Assembly (NCBI RefSeq): GCF_013213835.1
Contig: NZ_JABSSU010000003.1
Location: 301,796-365,795, forward strand
DNA from: Winogradskyella sp.
GTDB lineage: Bacteria > Bacteroidota > Bacteroidia > Flavobacteriales > Flavobacteriaceae
Reading direction: 5' to 3'
DNA: 64,000 nt
Shown: positions 52,877-61,652 of the stretch, one piece after another
Layout of the letters: each line of letters begins with the position of its first letter
How positions within the stretch are numbered: position 1 is the stretch's first letter
Made by a program: the position numbers and the translations under genes
The notes under the pieces: model-generated
What the model saw: the letters and a program-made list of their open reading frames with translations, nothing else
The model's database searches: none
What the model was told of the DNA's origin: nothing

Positions 52877-53806
52877 TCATAAATCGTGATACATTATCAC
52901 TTTTAAATTTGGGTCTAGTCGCTTCAGTTCATCACTCACTGCTTTTGCATGTCCAGCTCCAACAATTAACACACTACGTTCAACCTTATTTTCAGAAAGA
53001 ACTTCAAGAATATTCTTTGCCATGTTTACATTTCTGTCATCCCATTTTTTCTGTTGAATTTTAAAATCCTCACCTTCAAAACCTTCAAATCTTAAAGAAT
53101 TTATTCTATAATACATGTCTAATGTTTCTGGCTTGTTTACATATCTACCCAAGGACCATGATGCACCGGCAAAAATATTTCCCCATTTGTCTTTTCTAAT
53201 TACCTTTTTAAATGTCTTTTTGCCTTCTTTTGTTCCAGCACTCAATGCACGTTTCCAGGCTGGCCAATAGCCTTGATAACCAGCATGACTATCTACGCCA
53301 TAAACGTTTTTAAGTCCTAATTTTCGCATCACTTGGAATGTCAAATCCGGATTCTGGTTACCATAAGGCTTAAATTTTTTGGTAGCACCATGTATAGCAT
53401 AATATCTATACATTCTTGTATTACCTTGGTCGCCAATACTTAAATAATAACTCTGAAGTTTTTTAAAGTCTAGACTGTCCAACTCAATATTTGGTGTATT
53501 AATAAGTCGTTTTATTTCATCCTTATGGTAGGTGAAAGTATCCCTGTGTTTAAGATAAGCTTCTTTAAACCAGCCATTCCATTCGCCCATAGCTGCTGTA
53601 TCAGCTGTCTTAGCATATTCTGCCATTATAAGCTCTGGCTTATACTTAATGATTTTCTTAGCCATTGGTTTATAAGCACCTTTAACAATTTTTGGTAATT
53701 GGTGCATATCACCAACTATTAATATCTCTTGTTGTATTTGTTGAGCATTCACAGTAACTGCTAAAATGAAGAATAACCCTAAAAGTAATTTTGATAAATG
53801 ATTCAT
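52877..53806 (-). CDS. DUF5694 (TraB/GumN-like fold) exported protein
   Basis: The 309-residue protein has a Sec signal (LLLGLFFILAVTVNAQ). The domain resembles the TraB/PrgY/GumN (TIKI) fold: ILIVGDMHQLPK at the N-terminus, KPELIMAEY, DFKKLQSYYLS, NVYGVDSH and ILIVGAGHAKAVSDEL at the C-terminus, with His and Glu residues in the positions that bind metal in that fold. DUF5694 proteins are common in Bacteroidota and their activity is unknown. It is convergent with the clostripain-like gene, 11 bases apart. Confidence 0.82.
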   Translation of the reverse strand: MNHLSKLLLGLFFILAVTVNAQQIQQEILIVGDMHQLPKIVKGAYKPMAKKIIKYKPELIMAEYAKTADTAAMGEWNGWFKEAYLKHRDTFTYHKDEIKRLINTPNIELDSLDFKKLQSYYLSIGDQGNTRMYRYYAIHGATKKFKPYGNQNPDLTFQVMRKLGLKNVYGVDSHAGYQGYWPAWKRALSAGTKEGKKTFKKVIRKDKWGNIFAGASWSLGRYVNKPETLDMYYRINSLRFEGFEGEDFKIQQKKWDDRNVNMAKNILEVLSENKVERSVLIVGAGHAKAVSDELKRLDPNLKVIMYHDL

Positions 53807-54004
53807 GACGATGTGTTTTTTAATTACAACTCAAAGGTCATATACTTCTACTCCATTTAAAAAGAGAATCTATGAACTTTAAAGTCTTATCGGTTATTTT
53901 TCAGAGAGTTGGCTTGAAGTAAAAAAGTGAAATTTGACCGATTACAATATTGATTTCACAGATAGATTTTCTAAGAAACCTTGCAAATTCTTAGATTCGT
54001 AACT

Positions 54005-55036
54005 ATGAAATACCAATTAAAACAGCTTTGCGTTGTATTCATTTTATACTATTTGGTTACAGATATTATAAAAGAATTGTTCGATAAAGGATTCACCAAT
54101 GCCATTAACTACTTTTCTCAAGGTTATATAATAGTTCTTACCATATCAGTAATGTGCGTATTGCTTCTATATGTTATGACATCATACACCGCATTTTGGA
54201 GGTTTTATAACAAATGGACATTATGGAAAATCTTGACTGTAATTATAACGGTCTCATTTATAATCATTGGTTTAAGATATCTCCTAGAAGAAGTACTATT
54301 TAGAACCCTTTTTGGATTCGGTAATTATAAGGGCAATGTTTCTGCGTCATATTATATTCTAGACAACCTTTATTACACTATTCAGTATGTCATCTTAGGC
54401 ATTATATTTTATTTCTGGCAATATTCAAAATACAATGAACAACGTAGTAACCAGTTATTAATTGAAAACCAGCAAATGGAATTAGATTTATTACGTTCTC
54501 AAACCAATCCTCACTTTTTATTTAATACACTTAATAATATTTATGCCTTAGTCAATATTGACTCCGATAAGGCATTAAGCGCCATTGAAAAATTATCACT
54601 TTTATTACGCTATTCTTTGTACAAAACTAAAACTAATGTTACTCTAGAAGACGAGATTGCACAAATTAAAAACTTTATTGATTTAGAAAGTATTAGACAT
54701 CCTAAAAAACCACAGGTTAAGCTAGATTTAAATGGTGATATTTCAAACCTTAAAATACCACAGTTTATACTGTTACCTTTTGTAGAAAACGCCGTAAAAC
54801 ATGGCAATCTACAAAGTAAAACCACACCTGTTACGATAAAAATTTCAATTGTTGAAAATTTACTGCAATATGAAGTTATCAATGAAATAGAACAGAAACA
54901 AAAAGATAAAATTGGCGGTTTGGGACTAGAAAATTTAAGAAAGCGTTTGGAACTTTTATTTCCAAAAAGGCATAGCTTTGAGTGTAAAGCAGAAAATGGC
55001 ATTTTTATTTCTAAACTCGAAATTCCTTTAAAATGA
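54005..55036 (+). CDS. LytS-type sensor kinase, second pair
   Basis: From the ATG at 54005 the 343-residue protein has four transmembrane helices (about 8-22, 41-60, 74-92 and 123-139), the coiled linker (QLLIENQQMELDLLRSQ), the phospho-His motif QTNPHFLFNTLNNIYAL (His170), and the HATPase domain (FILLPFVENAVKHGN, GLGLENLRKRLELLFP). Loop 92-123 is the only larger non-membrane sensory segment. The stop overlaps the regulator start in ATGA (55033-55036). It is paralogous to the kinase at 23648. Confidence 0.9.
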   Translation: MKYQLKQLCVVFILYYLVTDIIKELFDKGFTNAINYFSQGYIIVLTISVMCVLLLYVMTSYTAFWRFYNKWTLWKILTVIITVSFIIIGLRYLLEEVLFRTLFGFGNYKGNVSASYYILDNLYYTIQYVILGIIFYFWQYSKYNEQRSNQLLIENQQMELDLLRSQTNPHFLFNTLNNIYALVNIDSDKALSAIEKLSLLLRYSLYKTKTNVTLEDEIAQIKNFIDLESIRHPKKPQVKLDLNGDISNLKIPQFILLPFVENAVKHGNLQSKTTPVTIKISIVENLLQYEVINEIEQKQKDKIGGLGLENLRKRLELLFPKRHSFECKAENGIFISKLEIPLK

Positions 55037-55719
55037 CTTGTATAATTATAGATGACGAACCATTAGCAATCAAATTGCTAGAATCATATGCTTCTAAAAT
55101 TGAAGATTTACAAGTTGTTGGGAGATTTAACAATGCACTTGAGGCACTTAAAATTTTAAGAGAACAAACCGTAGATATTTTATTCTTAGATATACAGATG
55201 CCAGAAATTACAGGAATTGAATTCAAAAAAATTATAAATCCAGATATAAAAGTCATCTTCACAACTGCATATTCTGAATATGCCTTAGAGAGTTACGATT
55301 TAAACGCAATAGATTATCTTTTAAAACCAATTACATTTCAGAGATTTTTACAAGCATTAGAAAAAGTAACGCAGAAAAAACAAATTGTCCAAGAAATTAA
55401 ACCAACTACTGATTATTTCTTTGTTAAAACTGAATATAGACATCAAAAGCTCTTTTTCTCTGATATTTTATTTTTAAAAGGGCTAAGCGATTATGTTGCT
55501 ATTCAGACTAAAGAAGGCAAGGTTTTAACGCTCCAGAACATGAAAGATTTTGAAAAGGATTTACCTAAAGACAGATTTATACGTGTTCATAAATCATATA
55601 TCGTAGCTTTAGAGCATATTGATTACATTGAGCGTAATAGAATCGTAATTAATAAAGAATATATTCCAATTAGTGCAACATACAAGGAAACTTTTTGGAA
55701 TATAATTGATAATAAATAG
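55033..55719 (+). CDS. LytTR-type response regulator, second pair
   Basis: The 228-residue protein has a receiver domain (CIIIDDEPLAIKLLE, phospho-acceptor in LFLDIQMPE near Asp53, FTTAYSEYALESY, Lys in LLKPITF) and a LytTR domain (FFVKTEYRHQKLFFSDI, FLKGLSDYVAIQT, FIRVHKSYIVALEHIDYI). It shares the ATGA overlap with its kinase. A strong terminator follows at 55730, so the pair is a self-contained unit. Confidence 0.92.
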   Translation: MTCIIIDDEPLAIKLLESYASKIEDLQVVGRFNNALEALKILREQTVDILFLDIQMPEITGIEFKKIINPDIKVIFTTAYSEYALESYDLNAIDYLLKPITFQRFLQALEKVTQKKQIVQEIKPTTDYFFVKTEYRHQKLFFSDILFLKGLSDYVAIQTKEGKVLTLQNMKDFEKDLPKDRFIRVHKSYIVALEHIDYIERNRIVINKEYIPISATYKETFWNIIDNK

Positions 55720-55729
55720 CGCATAAAAA

Positions 55730-55757
55730 AGCCTTTCAGTTTTGAAAGGCTTTTTCG
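55730..55757 (+). terminator. Intrinsic terminator after the second LytTR gene
   Basis: AGCCTTTCA (55730-55738) and TGAAAGGCT (55743-55751) form a perfect stem followed by TTTTTC. Confidence 0.9.
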
Positions 55758-55782
55758 CTATTAATCAAAGTTAAAACTCACT

Positions 55783-57420
55783 CTAGAATAATTTCTGATA
55801 ATAATCATCTGCCATTCTGTGACTTGTAAACTTTGGAATGACATCGTCCATACCTTTAAATACAATACTTTGCCATTTCTTAGGATCATTATAGTACGTT
55901 GGAATAACTTCGTTTTCTAATATATCATACAAGTTATCTCTGTCTATGTTATCTTGTTCCCAAACCGGTAAATTGTGATCTAATTCAGGTAAAACAAAAC
56001 AGTTCTTACCATGTTTTTGAAACTCAGGAATCCATCCATCATTTATTGACACATTTACAGAACCATTCATTGCAGCGGTCATACCACTTGTACCCGAAGC
56101 TTCTCGAGTTATTCTTGGGGTATTTAACCAAACATCAGAACCATCTTTTAGTTTTTTAGATAAATCCATCTCATAACCGGTTAATACGGCTAAATTCGGT
56201 GCTTCTTTAGACTGTCTTACCAAATGATTAAACACATCTATCGCATAAAAATCATAAGGATAAGGTTTGCCTGCCCAAATAATCTGAACTGGATATTTCT
56301 CATTTGAAATTAATTTTTTAAAACGTTCTAAATCCCCTAACAACAAATCTGCACGCTTATAACCCGCAAAGCGTCTTGCCCAAACAATCGTAAGTACTTT
56401 TGGATCAAATGTTTTCCCTGTTTGTTCAAAAACAGTTTCAAAAAGCTGTTTTTTTAATTTAGTTTTTCGACTCTTATACGACCTTACTTTTTTATCTGTC
56501 CAAGCTTTTTTGATGCTTTTATCTTGCCAAAAGTTTTGATTTTGTGCGTTAGTGATAGGAATAATTTTACTGACTCCTTCATAATCCTTCCACATATCAT
56601 TGGCCACTTTAGCATGAAGTTTAGAAACCCCATTTGCTTTTTTAGCCATTCTTAAAGCAGAAATGGTATAATTTATCATTCCATTGTTCACCATTTCCTT
56701 AGAGAGTTCTTCTTCTGAAAGGTATCTTCCAAAGAATCCGCATCTATTTAAATGTCTTGCATCTCGTTCCTCATTTCCAGCCTTTTCAGGTGTATGTGTG
56801 GTAAACACCATTTGATTTTTCTTAATGCCTTTATCTCTTAAATAATAAAATGCTGGTAAGGCATGTCCTTCATTTAAATGATATGTATCTGCACCACCTA
56901 AAGCTTCTACCACCTTGGCACCACCAATACCTAATATAATACTTTGAGATACTCTTGTTACTTCGTTAGCATCATATAAATGGTTAGTTACAGTTCTAGA
57001 CAAATGATCGTTACCTTCAACATCTGTAGTTAAAAAATACATTGGTACAGTACCAAAAACTTCAGGCTTTAATACATATGCTCTCACCTTTACATGTGGA
57101 TTATCGTGCAATTGTACTTCAACTTCTATACCTGTATCTTCAAGAAACTCAAAACGTTTTTCTAAGAACTCAGTTCTTAGAGTTTCATCCTCATTTCTTG
57201 CTTGGTCGTAGTAACCATATTTCCAAAGCATACCAATTCCAATCATATTTTGCTTTTGTTCAAAAGCAGATCTCATATGAGAACCAGCCAAAAATCCTAA
57301 TCCTCCTGAATAAATATTAAATCTTTGGTCAATACCAAACTCCATACTAAAATATGCGACTCTTTTGTTATATGCTTTAGCTGGTTTATATGGGTGCATC
57401 CATGTGCTATAATCTTTCAT
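55783..57420 (-). CDS. Alpha-glucan phosphorylase-like protein (GT35-related) lacking the PLP lysine
   Basis: The 545-residue protein resembles the short alpha-glucan phosphorylases. Motifs are AYFSMEFGIDQRFNIYSGGLGFLAG, YHLNEGHALPAFYYLRDKG, TTHTPEKAGNEERDARHL, TIVWARRFAGYKRADLLL and IIWAGKPYP. The block that normally binds the PLP cofactor, EASGTSGMKAALNG-type, reads EASGTSGMTAAMNGS (about residues 436-450), with Thr in place of the Schiff-base Lys. Without PLP the phosphorolysis reaction would not run as usual. In Bacteroidota this Thr form may be common, so it may be a glucan-binding or glycosyltransferase-like enzyme. I keep the name with that caution. Confidence 0.82.
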   Translation of the reverse strand: MKDYSTWMHPYKPAKAYNKRVAYFSMEFGIDQRFNIYSGGLGFLAGSHMRSAFEQKQNMIGIGMLWKYGYYDQARNEDETLRTEFLEKRFEFLEDTGIEVEVQLHDNPHVKVRAYVLKPEVFGTVPMYFLTTDVEGNDHLSRTVTNHLYDANEVTRVSQSIILGIGGAKVVEALGGADTYHLNEGHALPAFYYLRDKGIKKNQMVFTTHTPEKAGNEERDARHLNRCGFFGRYLSEEELSKEMVNNGMINYTISALRMAKKANGVSKLHAKVANDMWKDYEGVSKIIPITNAQNQNFWQDKSIKKAWTDKKVRSYKSRKTKLKKQLFETVFEQTGKTFDPKVLTIVWARRFAGYKRADLLLGDLERFKKLISNEKYPVQIIWAGKPYPYDFYAIDVFNHLVRQSKEAPNLAVLTGYEMDLSKKLKDGSDVWLNTPRITREASGTSGMTAAMNGSVNVSINDGWIPEFQKHGKNCFVLPELDHNLPVWEQDNIDRDNLYDILENEVIPTYYNDPKKWQSIVFKGMDDVIPKFTSHRMADDYYQKLF

Positions 57421-57532
57421 AATTTGGGTGTTATTTTTAAAGGAACAAAGTACCGTATATTAAATACATTGGAACATGACAAATGTCATTAGATTGTACT
57501 TTTATTGTTAAGAAATGGTCAATAAATAAAAA

Positions 57533-57556
57533 AGCCTTTCAATAAGATGAAAGGCT
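57533..57556 (-). terminator. Intrinsic terminator after glyA
   Basis: AGCCTTTCA (57533-57541) and TGAAAGGCT (57548-57556) form a stem, and six T follow on the - strand. It lies 69 bases after the glyA stop. Confidence 0.85.
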
Positions 57557-57625
57557 CAATATTCTGTTATTCATTTTGAATTAGCAGCTACTATACATGA
57601 GATGCTCAAACGTGCTCAGCTTGCA

Positions 57626-58900
57626 CTAAGCATTAAAAAGTGGTCGTCCACCCATTAATTCATTCACTTTTTCAGCAACACCTTCTAGTACAGTTTCGTC
57701 TTCAAAATTGTTAACCACTTCATCGATTAAATCCACAACGTAGCTCATATCATCTTCCTTTAAACCGCGCGTCGTAATAGCAGGCGTTCCAACTCTAATA
57801 CCAGATGTTACAAATGGTGATTCCGTATCAAATGGTACCATATTTTTATTAACAGTAATATCGGCTTTAACAAGTGCTTGCTCAGCATCCTTGCCTGTTA
57901 TACTTTTATTTCTGAGGTCAATTAACATCATATGGTTGTCAGTACCACCAGAAATAAGGTTGTAATCTTTAGCCACAAATGCCTTAGCCATAGCATCAGC
58001 ATTCTTCTTTACCTGAAGCATATAATGCAAGAACTCATCTGTTAACGCTTCACCAAAGGCTATAGCTTTAGCTGCTATAATATGTTCTAATGGACCACCT
58101 TGATTACCAGGAAAAACTCCAGAATCTAATAAGCCGGACATCTTTCGAAGTTTTCCGCTTTTTAAAGTAATACCAAAAGGATTTTCAATATTTTCACCCA
58201 TCATAATCATTCCGCCTCTTGGACCTCTTAATGTTTTATGAGTTGTTGTTGTTACAACATGGCAGTGTGGCATTGGATCATTTAAAATACCTTTTGCAAT
58301 TAAACCAGATGGATGAGAAATATCTGCTAATAAGATAGCACCAATACTATCAGCAACTTCTCTAAATTTAGCAAAATCTATATCACGTGAATACGCCGAA
58401 GCGCCAGCAATAATTAATTTTGGCTTTTCTTTCTGAGCTTGGTCAGCTAACATATCATAATCTATGTAACCTGTATCTTTCTTTACACCATAGAATGTAG
58501 GACGATATAATTTACCTGAAAAGTTAACTGGCGAACCATGCGTCAAATGTCCACCATGTGATAAATCAAAACCAAGAATAGTATCACCAGGTTTTAAACA
58601 CGCATGAAAAACTGCAGTGTTTGCCTGACTACCAGAATGTGGCTGCACATTTGCATACGCAGCACCAAACAATGTTTTAGCTCTTTCTATAGCAATTAGC
58701 TCTACCTCATCTACAATCTCACATCCACCATAATAACGCTTTCCAGGATAACCTTCAGCATATTTATTTGTCAGCACTGAACCTGCAGCTTCCATTACTT
58801 GATCGCTAACAAAATTCTCAGAAGCAATCAATTCTAATCCGTCTAACTGGCGCTCCTTTTCAGCATGAATAAGTTCAAAAATTTGTTCGTCGCGTTGCAT
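57626..58900 (-). CDS. glyA: Serine hydroxymethyltransferase
   Basis: GlyA interconverts serine and glycine, passing the one-carbon unit to tetrahydrofolate. The 424-residue protein has [64 protein letters not shown], and the PLP lysine in [18 protein letters not shown], followed by [16 protein letters not shown]. Length and motifs are normal. It diverges from fumarylacetoacetase with a promoter region that reads in both directions. A terminator follows. Confidence 0.97.
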   Translation of the reverse strand: MQRDEQIFELIHAEKERQLDGLELIASENFVSDQVMEAAGSVLTNKYAEGYPGKRYYGGCEIVDEVELIAIERAKTLFGAAYANVQPHSGSQANTAVFHACLKPGDTILGFDLSHGGHLTHGSPVNFSGKLYRPTFYGVKKDTGYIDYDMLADQAQKEKPKLIIAGASAYSRDIDFAKFREVADSIGAILLADISHPSGLIAKGILNDPMPHCHVVTTTTHKTLRGPRGGMIMMGENIENPFGITLKSGKLRKMSGLLDSGVFPGNQGGPLEHIIAAKAIAFGEALTDEFLHYMLQVKKNADAMAKAFVAKDYNLISGGTDNHMMLIDLRNKSITGKDAEQALVKADITVNKNMVPFDTESPFVTSGIRVGTPAITTRGLKEDDMSYVVDLIDEVVNNFEDETVLEGVAEKVNELMGGRPLFNA

Positions 58901-58926
58901 AAATTATCTCTATTATTAAATCGGAA

Positions 58927-58959
58927 CAAAAATAATGAATCATTAGTTTTAATATCAAA
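58927..58959 (-). promoter_or_regulatory. Promoter of glyA (TTTG-N21-TATTTTTG)
   Basis: On the - strand, TTTG (58956-58959), 21 bases, then TATTTTTG (58927-58934) match the Bacteroidota promoter layout. The ATG is at 58900, giving a leader of about 20 bases. Confidence 0.65.
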
Positions 58960-58966
58960 AAATCAT

Positions 58967-58974
58967 TAGGTTTG
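58967..58974 (+). promoter_or_regulatory. Candidate -7 box TAGGTTTG for fumarylacetoacetase
   Basis: TAGGTTTG matches TAnnTTTG, 45 bases before the ATG at 59020. No clear -33 box is seen. Two direct repeats AATCATTAG (58938-58946 and 58961-58969) surround this promoter and could bind a regulator. Confidence 0.45.
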
Positions 58975-59019
58975 AATAGAAAATAATGAACAACTAATCA
59001 ACAACAAGACTATATTAAT

Positions 59020-60300
59020 ATGCCATTATCAGCTAACGATCCAAATAGAACATCGTGGTTATATGTAAATAAATATTCTGATTTCCCAATTCAGAATATT
59101 CCATTCGGTGTTTTTCTTACAAGAGAACATATTATTACAATCGGTACACGAATAGGTGATACAGCCATTGATCTTGGTGCTATGCACCAGTTAGGTTACT
59201 TTGATGGTATCCCTCTAACTGATGACATTTTTTTACAAGATTCATTAAATGACTTCATAGCTGATGGAAGAAAAACTTGGCGTGCAGTAAGAAACCGTGT
59301 TGCTGAAGTTTTTGATTCTGAAAATGCAACCTTACGAGATAATACAAAACATAAAGAAATCATTTGTTTTCGATTAGATGAGATAGAAATGCAAATGCCT
59401 GTTCACGTTGGTGATTATACAGATTTCTACTCTAGTAAAGAGCACGCGACTAATGTAGGCGCCATGTTTAGAGATCCTGAAAATGCTTTATTACCAAACT
59501 GGCTTCATGTACCTGTTGGTTATCATGGTCGAAGTTCATCTATAGTTACAACGCACATAGCTATTCATAGACCACAAGGTCAAACAATGCCAGAAGGCGC
59601 CACTAAACCTGTTTTTGGACCAAGTAAATTGGTTGATTTTGAATTAGAAATGGCTTTTATAACCACTGACGCTAATGATTTAGGTGAGCCCATACCTGTT
59701 TCAGAAGCTGAAGAATATATCTTTGGTCTTGTATTGTTTAACGATTGGTCAGCTAGAGATATTCAAAAATGGGAATATGTGCCTTTAGGCCCTTTCTTAG
59801 GCAAGAATTTTGCTTCTTCAATGTCACCATGGATTGTAACTTTAGATGCTTTAGAGCCATTTAGAGTTGAAAGTCCTAAACAAAGTCCTAAACCTTTACC
59901 TTATCTTCAAACTAAAGGGAAACACAGTTTTGACATCCACTTAGAAGCAGGTATTGTACCTAAAGGAGGAAAGGAAACTACAGTTTGTAAAACCAATTTT
60001 AAATATATGTATTGGAATATGGCGCAACAACTAGCACATCATACTGTTAATGGTTGCCCTGTTAATTCTGGTGATATGATGGGAAGCGGAACAATTTCTG
60101 GTCCTACTGAAGATTCATACGGCTCTATGTTAGAATTGACTTGGAAAGGTACAAAACCTCTGAAAATGAAAGACGGTACAGAACGTAAATTTATCAATGA
60201 CCATGATACTGTTGTAATGCGAGGTTATTGTGAAAATGATGATGTTCGTATTGGTTTTGGTCAATTAAAAACGCAACTGCTTCCTGTATTTAAGAAGTAG
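59020..60300 (+). CDS. fahA: Fumarylacetoacetase
   Basis: The 426-residue enzyme hydrolyses 4-fumarylacetoacetate to fumarate and acetoacetate, the last step of tyrosine and homogentisate breakdown. Blocks seen are FGVFLTREHIITIGTRIGDTAIDLG, DYTDFYSSKEHATNVGAMFR, HVPVGYHGRSSSIV, LVDFELEMAFITT, FNDWSARDIQKWEYVPLGPFLGKNF, and the C-terminal GTISGPTEDSYGSMLELTW with the metal and active-site residues. The N-terminal SH3-like domain is included. No other tyrosine-catabolism genes are adjacent. Confidence 0.95.
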   Translation: MPLSANDPNRTSWLYVNKYSDFPIQNIPFGVFLTREHIITIGTRIGDTAIDLGAMHQLGYFDGIPLTDDIFLQDSLNDFIADGRKTWRAVRNRVAEVFDSENATLRDNTKHKEIICFRLDEIEMQMPVHVGDYTDFYSSKEHATNVGAMFRDPENALLPNWLHVPVGYHGRSSSIVTTHIAIHRPQGQTMPEGATKPVFGPSKLVDFELEMAFITTDANDLGEPIPVSEAEEYIFGLVLFNDWSARDIQKWEYVPLGPFLGKNFASSMSPWIVTLDALEPFRVESPKQSPKPLPYLQTKGKHSFDIHLEAGIVPKGGKETTVCKTNFKYMYWNMAQQLAHHTVNGCPVNSGDMMGSGTISGPTEDSYGSMLELTWKGTKPLKMKDGTERKFINDHDTVVMRGYCENDDVRIGFGQLKTQLLPVFKK

Positions 60301-60329
60301 CTACTTAATTTAAAATTTAAATAAATCAT

Positions 60330-60359
60330 AAAGCGCTAATAATTAGCGCTTTATTTTTT
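60330..60359 (+). terminator. Intrinsic terminator after fumarylacetoacetase
   Basis: AAAGCGCTAAT (60330-60340) and ATTAGCGCTTT (60342-60352) form an 11-bp stem and are followed by a T-run. Confidence 0.9.
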
Positions 60360-60411
60360 TGGCATAATCATTGGTTTATACTTCGTATAAAACCTTAAAA
60401 ACCGTAAGATT

Positions 60412-61593
60412 ATGAGACAATTTTTACTTTTAACAGTCCTTGTTTCGGTACTATTATCTTGTAGTGCCAAAAAACAAATTGAGTCAGCCATTAGTAATGG
60501 TAATTATGACCAAGCCATTTCTGAAGCATTAAGAAGGCTAGAAAACAATAAAGACAAAAAACGAAAGCAAGCTTACATTGTTATGCTTAAGGATGCTTAC
60601 GATAAGGTTTTAACTGAAGATTTAAAGCAGATTGCTTATCTAGAAAAAGACGGCAATCCGGAATTATATAAAACTATATTTGAAAGCTATGTAGATCTTG
60701 AAGCGAGACAAACAGCCATTAAAAGAATTCTACCTTTAAAGATTAATGGTAAAACTGTTGCCTTTAGCTTTAACGATTACAGTACTAAAATTGTAGATTA
60801 CAAATACAAAACTTCTGATTACTTGTTAGATAAAGGCACAGGTCTTTTGGATATAGATAACAAGTTTAAAGCTAGAGAAGCTTACAACCTTTTTAAGTAT
60901 ATAGATAACATTAATCCTGATTATGATAATGTAAGTGCTTTAATGCAACAAGCACACTTGGCTGGTATAAATTATGTACATGTATCTATTAAAAATGATA
61001 CACAACAAATGATACCTCAACTTTTAGAAAATGAGTTATTAGATTTCAATACTTATGGATTAAATCAATTCTGGACAAGCTATCACGCTATAGCAGATGA
61101 TACAATTGAATACGATTATGCTATGGAATTACAACTAAAACAAATTAATGTGTCACCAGAAAGAATTAATGAGAGACAACTCTTAAGAGAAAAAGACATT
61201 GTTGATGGATGGGAATATCTTTTAGATGACAATGGTAATGTTGCCAAAGACAGCTTGGGTAACGACATTAAAATTGACAGAATTATTACTACTAGAGCTA
61301 GATTCTTTGAGGTGTTACAGACTAAATCTGCTCAAGTTATTGCAGAGGTCGTTTATACCGATTTAAAACAAAATCAAATAGTTGACACCTTTACTATTGA
61401 TAGCGGATTTGTATTTGAAAATGTTTTTGGAAGATTTAGAGGAGATAGAAGAGCCCTAAATAGAGATGACAGAAGACTATTGAGGCAAGAACAAATACAG
61501 TTTCCTACAAACGAACAAATGGTTTATGATTCAGGTGAAGATCTAAAGCAACAGCTTAAAGATATTATTAGAACCTATGCTTTTAATGATTAG
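60412..61593 (+). CDS. Lipoprotein of unknown function
   Basis: The 393-residue protein has a lipoprotein signal (VLVSVLLSCSAKK). The N-terminal part looks helical and repeat-like (IESAISNGNYDQAISEALRRLENNKDKKRKQAYIVMLKDAYDK), resembling TPR helices, and the middle holds a beta-rich block (GINYVHVSIKNDTQQMIPQLLENELLDFN, YHAIADDTIEYDYAMELQL). The C-terminal part is charged (GRFRGDRRALNRDDRRLLRQEQIQFPTNEQM). I recognise no known domain. Conserved envelope lipoproteins like this are common in Bacteroidota. It is transcribed alone, ending at a terminator. Confidence 0.75.
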   Translation: MRQFLLLTVLVSVLLSCSAKKQIESAISNGNYDQAISEALRRLENNKDKKRKQAYIVMLKDAYDKVLTEDLKQIAYLEKDGNPELYKTIFESYVDLEARQTAIKRILPLKINGKTVAFSFNDYSTKIVDYKYKTSDYLLDKGTGLLDIDNKFKAREAYNLFKYIDNINPDYDNVSALMQQAHLAGINYVHVSIKNDTQQMIPQLLENELLDFNTYGLNQFWTSYHAIADDTIEYDYAMELQLKQINVSPERINERQLLREKDIVDGWEYLLDDNGNVAKDSLGNDIKIDRIITTRARFFEVLQTKSAQVIAEVVYTDLKQNQIVDTFTIDSGFVFENVFGRFRGDRRALNRDDRRLLRQEQIQFPTNEQMVYDSGEDLKQQLKDIIRTYAFND

Positions 61594-61601
61594 AAATAAA
61601 A

Positions 61602-61632
61602 AAAACCTCTCGGAAATACCGGGAGGTTTTTT
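61602..61632. terminator. Bidirectional terminator
   Basis: AAAACCTCTCGG (61602-61613) and CCGGGAGGTTTT (61619-61630) form a 12-bp stem with one wobble pair. It lies between the + lipoprotein gene and the - histidine kinase gene. Confidence 0.9.
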
Positions 61633-61652
61633 GCTTTCAATATCGACTTAAA

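Noticed and set aside
57598..57634. GAGATGCTCAAACGTGCTCAGCTTGCAC around the glyA stop codon
   Set aside because: It resembles a degraded repeat module (GCTCAGC) but matches are too few, and most of it can be explained by glyA coding sequence.
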